From Gonium pectorale (taxonomy: Eukaryota > Chlorophyta > Chlorophyceae > Chlamydomonadales > Volvocaceae), in NCBI GenBank assembly GCA_001584585.1, contig LSYV01000004.1, positions 2,641,220 to 2,668,789 of the forward strand: a stretch of DNA of 27,570 nt, written 5' to 3'. A program made the translations under genes and the position numbers. The number at the start of each line of letters is the position of its first letter. Position 1 is the first letter of the stretch. The notes under the pieces are model-generated. The model was not told where the DNA came from. It did no database searches and saw only the letters and a program-made list of their open reading frames with translations. Of this stretch, positions 1 through 9,568 are shown one piece after another.

Positions 1-206
1 CGGAGTGGGGCGGGGCGGGGAGGACAAAGCGGGAACGACGGACGAAGTGGAAAGGCAGGGTAGAGGACGGCCATGTTCTTGTATGTCTTTGTGGCTAGCA
101 AGGCGGAGCTTGGAGAGGACGCTGGGGATTGCGACGCGGAACGAGCTGCCGATGAATTGAACAGTGAGCGATACCTGAACCATTCCTCCCTCTCCACGCC
201 ACGCAG

Positions 207-245
207 TTCACGGAGCAGGACGTTGCCATGACCAACGTCGACTAA
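207..245 (+). CDS. Last coding exon of a gene entering from the left (partial, unrecognised)
   Basis: A pyrimidine-rich stretch ending in CCACGCAG (to 206) is a good splice acceptor. It is followed by a short open stretch that reads FTEQDVAMTNVD and then TAA at 243-245. Bases 1-206 look like intron: there is no open frame of note and no donor, so the upstream exons lie outside the window. Twelve residues are too few to name a family, and the frame is inferred only from the stop and the downstream TGTAA signal. The gene converges with the tRNase Z gene on the other strand. Confidence 0.5.
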   Translation, partial: FTEQDVAMTNVD

Positions 246-765
246 GCTGCCGGCCCCCGAGGCCACGGCTGGCCCCGCCGCCGTGCCCTGGCCCGGTGGC
301 GGGGCCGTGGAGCGGAGCCCAAAAGCAGCCGACGGCGCGGCAGCGGAGCCGCCGGGAGTCTCGTGGTGCACGCATCCGGGGCTAACGGCAGCAGCGGCAG
401 TTCCGTCAGTTTGGCTCAACGCGACCTCCGGGTGTCGGCACCTGCTGACGTCTGGGAGGCGTTACAGAGCCGGCGCACGGCGGTCTCTTTGTGGCTCCTT
501 CCGGCCCCAGCGGCAGCGGCGGCCTGGGGCGCGGTGGTGTCTTTCAAGCCCGCTGCGGCTGGTTGGCAGCTGGGCGGCCAGGAGGGGGCCGGTCTGCGGG
601 CCTGGGGGAAGGCCCCGGACCCCGGCCTGCTGCCGCCCCCGCCTGAAGCGGTGCGGAAGGAGCAGTGCTGGCTGCGAGCAGGGAGCGGTGGCGGCGCTGA
701 GCCCGGGGTCGCGCGCTGGCGCCAGAGCCCCACGGCTTGTTTTTCTGTAAGCAGCCATAATTGGT
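246..765 (+). other. 3' UTR of the partial gene, with TGTAA polyadenylation signal at 746-750
   Basis: After the TAA at 243-245 there is about 500 bp of GC-rich sequence. It ends at TTTTTCTGTAAGCAGCC, which holds the TGTAA signal typical of green-algal nuclear genes. Cleavage would be expected some 10-20 bases further on. Open frames over this stretch on both strands are compositional and do not look like coding sequence. Confidence 0.5.
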
Positions 766-1094
766 GCACGGTGTGCCAGCTCCTATCACTCGCGCCTCGA
801 TTCACACATGAGCACCAGACGGGTCCAGCTGTGAAAGTGCCCGTTGAACATATGGGTACCCTATGTACTTCTTCGGCTGTTACGTTGCAGCCTCAGACTG
901 CGGCCTTTCCCCGTAGCTGCCACCCCATGAGCTCCCCCCGAAATGAACTGCCGTCGCGTCATCCGATCCGTCTCTCGTCGTCCCACTGCTGATGCGACAG
1001 CGGGTACGGCATGCGTTGGTGTGTACTCTTTCCGAACAGGGCCCCAGTCAAGCCATGCAGGATGTATCTCGTGGCAGGCTCCATACATAAGGCC
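766..1094. other. Intergenic spacer between two convergent genes
   Basis: About 330 bp separate the inferred 3' end of the left gene from the inferred 3' end of the minus-strand tRNase Z gene. I see no gene, tRNA or clear repeat here. Confidence 0.4.
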
Positions 1095-1114
1095 TCGGTG
1101 CTGACAGCGCCTCG

Positions 1115-1119
1115 TTACA
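1115..1119 (-). terminator. Polyadenylation signal of the tRNase Z gene
   Basis: TTACA on the plus strand reads TGTAA on the minus strand, about 290 bases after the tRNase Z stop codon at 1410-1412. It is the algal polyadenylation signal in the expected place and implies a 3' UTR of roughly 1409 to 1100. Confidence 0.5.
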
Positions 1120-1409
1120 TCCTAAGTCGGCTAACCGCCGTAGCGCGCATCGACGCATGAGCTGGAGCGGCAGGGGTGCGCGCACAGGCGGCGCGCGCAC
1201 GCATATCACACTCGTTGCGCCCTCGCAAGAACCTCTCCCGCTCACAAAGGCCGCTCCGACGCTTCCTGTCGCGCTCGTCCCCGAGCCGCACAGCGCACAC
1301 TGCAAGGTGTGGTCCCCAGCAGCCTAGTCCCATGCGATCGGGGCTGCTTCCGCCGCGCTCCTCTTCCGCACCCCGTACCCCGCAAATCGTCCCCTCCTCG
1401 TCCGCCCCT

Positions 1410-3318
1410 TCACTCGTCGTCGTCCGCCTCCGCCACCTTGTCCTCCTCCAGCCGCTTGAACAGCAGCCCCAGCGGTCGCACCAAGCGCGGAAGCCAGGGC
1501 AGGTCCGCCAGGTTTAGTGACATGAGGTCCATGGCCACGCCCACGGAGGGATGCGGCGACAGGTCCAGCTCGGGCAGCGTGGGGTAGCGCGTGCTGAAGT
1601 GCGTCAGCAGCGTGCGGTAGGCGCCGGCCTGCAAGAGCGAGAGGCGGGAGAGGCGCAGAGGCAGAGGGCGAGCGGGCGGCGGGGCGAGCGGGCGGCGACG
1701 CGTCAGACCAGGAGTGAAAGCAGGAGTAAAGCATGTTAGCACGACTGGCCCCAAACATCCAGCAAGGCGCGACGCCTGACTGCTGCCTCGGGAGCCGAAC
1801 CGCCACCCGGGTGCGCGCGGCGCGACGTCGGGGGGACGTGGCTGCCGCCTCCTCACCCGCTCTCCCACCGAGACGGCCTCCGCGGTGGTGCTGTGCTTCT
1901 TGGCGCGCGCCTCCGCATGCATGCTCTCCTCAAAGGTCGCCTCGTGCACCAGCAGCGTGGCGCCGCGGGCGGCAGCCACCGTCTGCGGAGGGAGGTGGCG
2001 GGTGGGCGGGATGGGAATGTTGGTCAGTTGGAGCGTTGGTCAGTGGGGAGGGAAGGGGAGGGAAGTCCCTGTGACGGGCGCGCTGGCCGCAAGGTTATTG
2101 GGCGGCCCGCGTCCTGCGAGGCGCATCGGGGTGTTGAAACGAAACAGGGGGATGTCCACCGTCCCCGCCCCATTAAGGCCCCCTCACTCTGACATGTTTT
2201 GCAGCCGTTTCATACTGTAGCATCGCCACCGTCCGTTTCCAGGTCGTGCCGGCCGTTTCTAGGCGCGGCGGCGTCGCAGCCGACCTCATCTAACCCTCCG
2301 TGTGTGGTGTGCCGGGCTGCAGGGCCGCGTCCACACCTGCGCGCACGGCCGGGTGTCCCCCGAGAACACCACGCTCCAGCCCGCCTCGCCCTCCAGCCGC
2401 AGCCCGTGCGCGTCCCAGATGTGCTCCACCGGGAAGGGCGCGCAGCTGCGCAGCCCCAGCGCCGCCACCGCCGCCCGGAAGGCCGCCACGCACGCCGCCG
2501 GGGGCAGCGGGCCGCCGCCGCCGCCACCGCCGCCGCCATCGCCGCCGGCGGCGCCCGCCACGAGCGCGGCGTTTGCCAGGAAGACAAAGCCGCGCACGGG
2601 CACGGCGGCCGAGTAGCGGACGAGCACGTCGAAGAGCTTGCGCGGGCCGACGATGAGCAGGGGCGGCGCGCCGCGTGCCGCCCGCCACTCGAGCAGGCGG
2701 TACAGCCCGCCGTGGTGGTCGGCGTGCATGTGGCTCACCCACACCAGGCGCAGCTGCAGCAGCCGCCGCTCGGCGTCCTGTGGCGCCGCCGGATGGGGTG
2801 AGGGGTGGGGATGATCAAGCGGGCGAAGAAGGGGAGGATAGGGTAGGGTGAGGGGGGCGGTAAACGGGAAAGGGCATGTGTGAGGCGACGCGCATGCCCT
2901 TCGTTGGGAATGGCCATCAGTGCGCAGCAGCAGGCCGGCGGCCGTGCCCAGCTCCTGCGTCGCGCCGCGCGAGCACGGTGCAGCAACAAGAGACGCGCGT
3001 CACCCGCAGCCAGCGCGAGGAGCGCGGCCGTCCCCTACCTGGATCACCCTGATCGCCCCTGTTGACTGCCCTCTCCAGCGCCCTTCCCCTGCCCCCGCCC
3101 CCCACTTCGCAACCACCCCGCCAGCCCCGCCCCCCGCCACCCCGCCCCCAACGCTCACCTCCCGCCCGAACCTCCTCTTCATCTGCCCCATGGCGTCCTC
3201 CCCGCAGTCCACCAGCAGACCGCCCCGCGCGAACAGGTCCACGTAGCAGCCGCTCACGTTGCGGTACTTTGACGGCTGGCTGCTGGCGGTGCCCAGGAAC
3301 GTCAGCTCAGCCAGCTGC
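1410..3318 (-). other. tRNase Z catalytic C-terminal half, exons 10-13
   Basis: Exon 10 has FLGTASSQPSKYRN, containing the PxKxRN loop (687-692) typical of long tRNase Z, and VDCGED (708-713). Exon 11 has the zinc motif HMHADHH (741-747), a Gly run near 803-814, the metal-site His 844 in PVEH, and Asp 866 in FSGDTRP. Exon 12 has HEATF (885-889) and KKHSTT with His 902. Exon 13 has LTHFSTRY with His 924, then a C-terminal tail rich in Asp and Glu. All expected metal and catalytic residues are present, so the enzyme should be active. The Gly run is coded by a GGC-type repeat (plus strand about 2510-2550) and is probably a surface loop. Confidence 0.93.
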
Positions 3319-6300
3319 CTGGCAGGAGGAGGGGGGAGGAGGGGAGGCGGGGGATAAGCGTTTGGATATCAGCACGTTGCGTAGCGGCAGGGGGGGGAGG
3401 GCAAGGTTGGGGCAGCGGGCGGCAACGGCGGCGCGTGCCGGCGGGAGTGAACTGGTCGCGGTTGTCAGGTTCAGGTTGAAACGTAAAATTTCGTAACACA
3501 TCATCGACACCGGGTGAGAGTTTTGACGGCGGCGACAGGCGGCGGCAGGCATGTCATGTATGGTTCCCTCGCGCCGCGTTGCACCGCAACACACCTGTCG
3601 CCGCTAGCAATGCATCCTGGAACGGCCTCTGCCGGCGCGGACGGCGGCCGCTCGGCGGCCTCCGGGGGCCCCGCCTCCGCCATATCGGCATCTGTGGACG
3701 TTGGCCGCTCCTCCGCCGCAGCCGGCGCCGGCGCCGCCCCCTCTAAAGACCTGGCCGCCGGCGCCGCCGGCTGCTCCTCGCCGCCGTCACGGGCCGCGGC
3801 CGCCGCCGCCAGGACCTCGGCGTAATCCGGGTTGGATCTTAGGTCCTCCAATACCTTGGACGAGCTGTCGTACTCGAACACGTCCACGTACTCCAAGCCT
3901 TGTCGGGCGGGCGGCATCAGGTTGAGCCGGACGGCGCTCTGTGCCGCCACGCAACCGCCAGGCGGCAGCGGCAGCGACGGCCACTGCTGCGCCGCCAGCA
4001 GCGGCAGCCCGCCCGCCGCCGTCGCTGCCGGGGCGGCGCCACCCCCTCCGCCTTTCCCGCCTTGCGCCTTGCCCTTACCGCTCTCTTCTGCAGGCGCTAC
4101 AGCTGACGCAGGTGACCCTGCCGCCGCGGCCGCCGCCGCTGCGGGCTTGGCGCCCTCCGGCAGCGCCGGCGGCGCGTGCGAGTTGCCCAGCGCAAAGAGC
4201 GGGAAGGCGCCGGGGTGGATGGCGTGCAGCTTGGCCTGGAACGCCGAGGCGCGCGGAAGGGCGCTGGGCTGCTGCGGGCCGCTGCACACGAGCACGTGCC
4301 TCCACGCGGGGCCCAGCGCGGCCCGCAGCGGCGCCAGCGCGCCGTCGTCGGAGGCGAGGTGGTCGGGCAGCATGTGCACCGCCACGCAGGTACGCAGCTC
4401 CGCGTCGGCGCCGCCGCCGGCCGCCTCGGCCTGGCCAGGGGGGAGGGGTCGGAAGCATTGGTTTGGTGATGATTCGCTGGCAAGGTGTGTGTGTGCATAG
4501 GTATTAAGGTATGAGTGGCGACGACGGGGGGTTACGAGACGACGATAATGGCTCGCGCGCAGGGATACAAGGGCCGTCCCGTACAAGAGCAGGCTACGAC
4601 ACACTGAGTACAGTCTTTACACAGTGCGATGCGGGATGCCAGCGGCCCCCCCAGAAAGCCTGCCAGAAAGACCCGTGCGCAGCGTCACAGCAGCCCACTT
4701 CCTACCCGACCCACCGCGAATCGGCGCACTCTCTCGTCCGCCGCCACCGCCTCCAGCGCCTCCACACTGGGTGTGTCCAATATGAGCAGCGAGGGCCCCG
4801 GCACCGCCGCCTCCATGACGTCGGCGGGCGCCACAGTGCGGCCGTCGTCGGTTGTCACCGAGTGGCCGCGCTGCAGCTCGCCAAACAGCTGCGGGGGGGG
4901 GGGGGCAGGGCCGGAGGCGCGAGGCCGAGGCGGGCGGTGGTGGTTGTGGTAGGGAAGAGGGGAAGATAATGGCGGCAGCGTTGGAGTGCAAACACAGAGT
5001 GTCGGAGTTATGCGAGGAGGTGGGAGCTCTCTGCTCCCGCTCGACCTGATACTCCCCACACCGCCATCCCTACGTTGGACATAGGTGTACGTCCTGTGTG
5101 GCACTAGCAACGCCCCGCAAACCCAACTCCACACCCATCCCAACCGCCCCCCACACCCCACCTACCCCCACTAACACCGCTCCGCAAATCAAACTCCACA
5201 CCCTTCCCACCCACACCCCACTACCACCGCTCGGCTCACCGGGCCGGGCGTCACGCCCAGAGCCCGCGCCTTGTCGGGCATGAACTTGCCGGGCCGCCCC
5301 GCCAGCTGCACCGTGTACACGGCCAGCGGCCGGGGGCAGGACGGACCCGCGGGTCGCTGCCGCCCCTCCGCGTCCGCGTCAGTCTGCGGCAGCCAGGGGG
5401 GCGGGGCGGGGTTGCACGGCCGGGTGTGGGGGCAAGGAAAGGATTGATTGTTGGCAATGTGAGGGGAGGGACGCCGTCGCGTGAGCGCGGTCCCGCGAAC
5501 TGGTCAGGTGCGGAAGTGCGTCGCCCATGGCAGGGCCTTCTGTGTATCCCGCCCACGAGCTGTGCCGGACCCAATCCCATAGGATGCCGGCGACTGCATG
5601 CTGCGGGTTGTGCCTGGGTTATGGATTTGAGGCATCCGAGGGCCTCGTCCCAGCTGCCAGCTTCCACATTATGCCCCGCGGGTACCGCCGAGAAACGTAC
5701 TCGGTGCAGGGCAGCGAAATGGGGCGCCTTCACGCCGCAAACACGGGTCACGTTGTCTTCCGGTCAGCCTAGCCTACACACCGCACCTCGCCGTCCACAA
5801 GGGCAGTGTGTGAGCGGCAGTGGGGCGTCCCAGGTATCCTGTCAAGTCCATCCACGCACTCCACCCCCGGCGCGAGGCAGCGGAGCGTCCTAGACGGCGA
5901 GCACTTGTCCCCGTACTGTGCAGCCACCCCCACAGAACGCCGCACCTCGCCGTCCGACTGCTCTCCGGCCCCCGGCCGCGACTGCTGCGCCGCAGCGCCG
6001 TCGGTCCGCCGCCGCTTGGCCGCGGGGCTGTTGCCGCCGCCAGCGGCCGCCTCCGCCTCCTCGGCCTCTACGTCCATCACGCCCTCGCCGTTGCTGCTGC
6101 TGGGCGGTCTGACGGTGAGCATTATGGGCGTGATGGTGACCACATCGGTCTTCAGGAGCGGCTGCGTGGAGGCCGCGTCTGCGGCAAAGCACACGAGGGT
6201 GGGGGTGCGGAATGACGAATGAGGTCCCCCATGATGTGAACCCAGCAGAACCTCCTTTCCAGATACGGAAGCGATAGTTTCGGCCCTTCCAACATCATGT

Positions 6301-7822
6301 CTTTCAGCCGGTTCATGCCTGATGTCTCGGCGCATTCGGAGCGGGAGCCGACGGTCGCGTCTCTCACCAATCTCGCCCACCGCCACGGTGTTCTCCTGGT
6401 TGATGTATGAGCGGAAGGAGGCCACGTAGTCAGCCAGGCCGCGGGGGCCTGGGGTCGGGAGGGCGCGGCAAGGGGCTAGTGAGGCGGCGGAGAAGCCACG
6501 GGTTGGGCACAGCATGCACAAGGATCCGCCTGCCACGCCGCCAGCCGATTGGGGATGTATGATAATGGGGGGGGGTGGCTGTGGGGCCCCCCTGGCCCGC
6601 CCTCCCATTGACCATGCCCCACGCGAGCGTGCCACTCGTCATCTCCGCCCCGCTCGCGACCCACCCTTGACGGTGCAGGCCGCCTGCCTGCCCAGCAGCC
6701 CCCCCGCGTCAGCAGGCACCACCGACAGAGCCATGCCTGCGGCGGGGGACCCGGGGGGGGCGGGAGGCAGGGGGGAGGGGGTAGGTGGTGGTCTCACGAG
6801 AGCATGGCGGTACACACATGCCTTGTGGGCGCGGATTAAGAGGGGCGGGGACCAGCGAGGCGTGAGCGGGGGCGCAGGCGCTGTAAGGAAGCAGCGGGGA
6901 TTGCGAGAGGCCGGGGTGTAAGACGTCTACCAGGGGGGTTAGGGAAACCGCCCGGCTGGTGGCCTGCGGCGACCCCAAGCCGCAGTACGCAAGGTCCCGC
7001 AGTGTACAGAAACCCAGGAGTCCGTCCGAACAGGGGCGCATAACAAGGCGCTGCCACACGACACCCCTGTGCTTGCGGGTTTCTGCGCAAAGCGCATAAA
7101 TGCTCCAAGACAGCCCGCTGTGCGGTGAGGGCAGGAACATGGCACAATGCTCTCACCGGGAAGCCCGCCCAGCGTCTCCGTGCTGACGCGTGTGACAAAG
7201 TAGGCGGTGACCTGGGACAAGGAGTTGGTTGGAGGCAGTTGGTTGGGTGCTCAGGTGTGATGCGAGGGTACAGCAAGGCGTGCAAGTCAAAAGGCGTGCC
7301 GCCCACGGGCAAACACCCCACCTGCTTTATCTTGATCTTGTGCTCCCGGAACAGACGCTGGATGCCCTCCCCCGCGTTGAACAGGTAGCGCTCCTTATCG
7401 AAGAAGAGCAGGACAGAGGGGCTGGTGTGGTCGATGTCGACCGCCAGGACCTGTGGCATGCGTGGGTTGGTTGAAAATAAACGCTCGCCCGCCTGTAATG
7501 TATTTAGTTTAGGGGCATAATATCTACTTGCCTGCAGGAAAGAGGAATAGTGCTGCATCCCGCCGGCGCGCTGTTCGGAACGCTGCTGCTGCGGCTGCCG
7601 CTGTGGCTGCTGGCCTTTCTGCTTTTGCTTGCCATCCTGCTTCGGCTGCGCCGCGGGGGCGTCCTGCCCCTTCTTCTTGGCCATAGTCCCTGTCCTGGCG
7701 GCAAGCCGGACTAACGATGTCGAGCCCGAAAGGGCGAGCCTACTTTGTTGTAAAAGGGCGCATCGCCGTGCTAGCATACCCGCTGCTGCTAGTCTGCAAG
7801 TTGCGTCTAGCTCGTCGCCCAT
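1410..7822 (-). CDS. Long-form tRNase Z (tRNA 3' processing endonuclease, ELAC2/TRZ type), 13 exons
   Basis: This enzyme cuts the 3' trailer from precursor tRNAs before CCA addition. Exons: 7822-7532, 7450-7322, 7211-7157, 6736-6665, 6448-6368, 6178-5946, 5383-5240, 4888-4715, 4430-3595, 3318-3159, 2777-2337, 1982-1857, 1628-1410. They sum to 2,961 nt (986 residues plus TGA), and every exon phase matches. Human ELAC2 is about 826 residues; Ala/Gly-rich insertions explain the extra length. An upstream in-frame TAG (AAC TAG CAC ATG) makes the ATG at 7822 the first possible start. The first intron has a GC donor (CAG|GCAAGT); excising it restores the FLQVLA strand conserved in ELAC2 proteins. 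The N-terminal half is a degenerate metallo-beta-lactamase fold and the C-terminal half is catalytic. The N terminus looks like an organellar presequence. Family assignment is firm; exact exon edges are hand-derived. Confidence 0.93.
3595..7822 (-). other. tRNase Z N-terminal half (degenerate MBL domain), exons 1-9
   Basis: Exon 1 encodes 97 residues: a possible targeting peptide, then a Lys/Gln-rich low-complexity stretch. Exon 2 carries ERYLFNAGEGIQRL (about 117-130), matching the family's RYLFNCGEG block. Exon 3 carries VTRVSTETLGGLPG, matching the 'LTR...GGLPG' block of plant TRZ enzymes. Exon 5 begins GPRGLADYVASF, like the 'GP..L..Y' block. Exon 7 has GKFMPDKARALGVTPGP, close to the family's 'GKF.P.KA..LG..PGP'. 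Exon 8 has DVMEAAVPGPSLLILDTPS. Exon 9 is long and Ala/Gly-rich; it includes VHMLPDH, a block ending QAKLHAIHPGAFPLF, and a C-terminal low-complexity linker. The metal-binding histidines are absent here, as expected for this half. Confidence 0.85.
5781..5955 (-). promoter_or_regulatory. Two identical candidate 5' splice sites, 159 nt apart, at the end of tRNase Z exon 6
   Basis: The same 16-base sequence (minus strand GGACGGCGAGGTGCGG) occurs at 5955-5940 and 5796-5781. Each contains GAG|GTGCGG in the same reading frame. Using the first ends exon 6 at 5946 and joins in phase to exon 7. Using the second ends it at 5787 and adds 53 in-frame codons with no stop. The open frame then stops just after the second site. 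I chose the first site for the model, but sequence alone cannot settle it. Confidence 0.45.
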
Positions 7823-8113
7823 GTGCTAGTTGGTGGCAGTTTCGGGCGGAAGTACGGCAAGGCCACTAACCAACTTAATGGAACCAACCGGGAAACGAAG
7901 TTAGCCGTTCCCCGCATACACCCTCCCCCGTAGGCTTAAAATGGTGGAAATAAAGAATAAAGAACGAGCGCAGGTCGCCCGCCGTGCTCTAACATCCAAG
8001 GCGCATACCGGTACACACCGCATGCATACGGATGCCCTTGCTAGCTACCTCTTAGACATGCTCTCTGCACTCCATTACGCATACGTAACACATACCGTAA
8101 GTTTAAGAGCCAT

Positions 8114-8146
8114 GCCCCTGATGCGCAATGTGAGGGCATCAGGGGC
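8114..8146. repeat. Perfect 11-bp stem-loop
   Basis: GCCCCTGATGC at 8114-8124 pairs exactly with GCATCAGGGGC at 8136-8146 around an 11-base loop. It lies in the AT-richer part of the divergent spacer. Its function is unknown. Confidence 0.7.
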
Positions 8147-8256
8147 TACTCACGGGGCCACTCGCTTGAGTAAAGCTGACGTGACCTCAGCACTTAAACC
8201 CTTATTACTACCCATGACGCTGAATATGAGTGATTATGCACAATGGCACGCATGGT

Positions 8257-8290
8257 GTGGTCCCGCCTTTGCCTGCAAAGGCCGGACCAC
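8257..8290. repeat. 15-bp stem-loop with one mismatch and a 4-base loop
   Basis: GTGGTCCCGCCTTTG (8257-8271) pairs with CAAAGGCCGGACCAC (8276-8290) with a single mismatch; the loop is CCTG. It is the strongest hairpin in the spacer, about 110 bases from the previous one. It does not resemble a tRNA or snRNA; it could be a remnant of a small mobile element or a structured RNA. Confidence 0.7.
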
Positions 8291-9057
8291 ATGTTACGTA
8301 CGGTAGGCGTATGAGGGTGCATAAGGTGTACACGCGCCCCCTCCCACCATAAAGCGATGGAAGCTTAGGGAGGGGCGTGGAGTCGCCCTGCTCGCCAGTT
8401 GTGCTTCAGAGGCAACATAGAATCCAGCTCAAGCTTGGGATTGGTGCCCAAAACCTTGTTCTAATGCCATACGCCTTTCCAATAGTGGCCTTATGAACGA
8501 CTGTGATGCCGCTTCCGGACCCACGATGCATGACGCTGTAAATATACGGCAAAACCTGGACGTGCAGAAGGCCATTTACCGCCGCGTCAGCGGCGTCCAT
8601 GTCAACAGCTAGCCCACCACTCCTCACGGTCCAGGTCAGCTCCCGCATGGCCGCCCGACGCGAGCCAGTGCGCCGTGAAGATGGGGTGGCACTGGTGGTG
8701 GTGGGGACTTTCAAGGTTTGCAAATTAGGCCAGGTTGCAGGTTCTTATCTACGGCACTTGGGAGAAGGTCTGCGTCGGCTCAACCTAACACTTGGGTGCC
8801 GGCATGCTCAACCGCAGGGTTTGGCCGCCCAGTCACTGTCCAAACCATGTGCGGATGGAGCCGTGCTTTGCGGCAGTACCAGGGACCAATTCCGTTAGCT
8901 GGTAAGCCGGCAAGGGAGTACCGAAAGGAAGTCTTTCAGCCACAGAATGTGACGTGGGATACGGGATCCTGTGGGTAGGGGCATGCTAACCATGGCCCGT
9001 CCACACAGAATTGGTTACATCCCGCCTGCTGCTCATCCCTGCGCAGCTTCGTCCCAT

Positions 9058-9100
9058 TGGCCCTGCATGTATGGGGGTTGACCCATACAACCCCTGGCCA
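9058..9100. repeat. Imperfect stem-loop with perfect 8-bp inner stem
   Basis: TGTATGGG (9068-9075) pairs with CCCATACA (9082-9089) across a 6-base loop. An outer TGGCC/GGCCA pair (9058-9062 and 9096-9100) extends it. It lies about 470 bp upstream of the proposed ABCG start. Confidence 0.6.
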
Positions 9101-9568
9101 GGTTGGACTTCTGGTCCCGGATGCACGCGATGCCCGAACCTCTCCGTTGGGTGCTTTCGTCAATCCACACCGCCATCATTTTAACCACAAGTGAGTAGAT
9201 TATACGCAAGCTGGCGCCGCAGGCTGCACGCTGTAAGCGGATTTCGTCGGAAACCGGGCGTGCGGCTCGTCGCCGTTCTTGAGGAAGCTGAGGGCCTAGC
9301 AACCCCAGCAACGATGAGCAATGAGCTGGTTGAAGCTACGCCTCATTGTAAGCGGTGAGGGAGGTGACATATTGCATACCGTAAGCCATGTAAGGACCTT
9401 TGCTTGATGACCGCGGGAGCGTCCATGGGACGACAGTGATAGCTTAAAGTGCCCACTATCCTGATATGTTATTTGCTCATGCTTTCCTGTGTGCATGATA
9501 CTGTTGGGACCTACCTACGACCACACACGACAAGCCTTGAGGGAAGGGAGCGGCCCTGAGTGAGAATA

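Larger units (their letters stand above)
7823..9568. other. Intergenic region between divergent genes (tRNase Z on minus, ABCG transporter on plus)
   Basis: About 1.75 kb that should hold both promoters and 5' UTRs. It is visibly less GC-rich than the genes, especially 7900-8300. It contains three stem-loops, listed separately. The only sizeable open frames (for example 8406-8723 minus and 8936-9163 minus) match no family I recognise and have no splice or polyadenylation context. I see no tRNA, no snRNA and no clear TATA box. Confidence 0.5.

Noticed and set aside
2199..2801. 200-residue plus-strand open frame
   Set aside because: It overlaps the exon coding for the HxHADH zinc motif on the minus strand and is Arg/Ala/Pro-rich, as antisense of GC-rich code tends to be.
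3832..4500. 222-residue plus-strand open frame opposite tRNase Z exon 9
   Set aside because: It is the antisense shadow of a GC-rich exon whose minus-strand protein matches the tRNase Z family and splices in phase.
7500..7531. Reading straight through the first tRNase Z intron as coding
   Set aside because: It is possible by frame, but the excised version matches the ELAC2 core without a gap, so I kept the intron and reported retention as a finding.
8257..8290. Hairpin as part of a tRNA gene
   Set aside because: No T-arm GTTCGA-like sequence, anticodon arm or acceptor stem can be fitted around it.
8406..8723. 105-residue minus-strand open frame in the divergent spacer
   Set aside because: Parts look less random than most (for example VRSGGLAVDMDAADAAVNG), but I recognise no family and see no splice sites or polyadenylation signal. 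A protein search of the translation would settle it.
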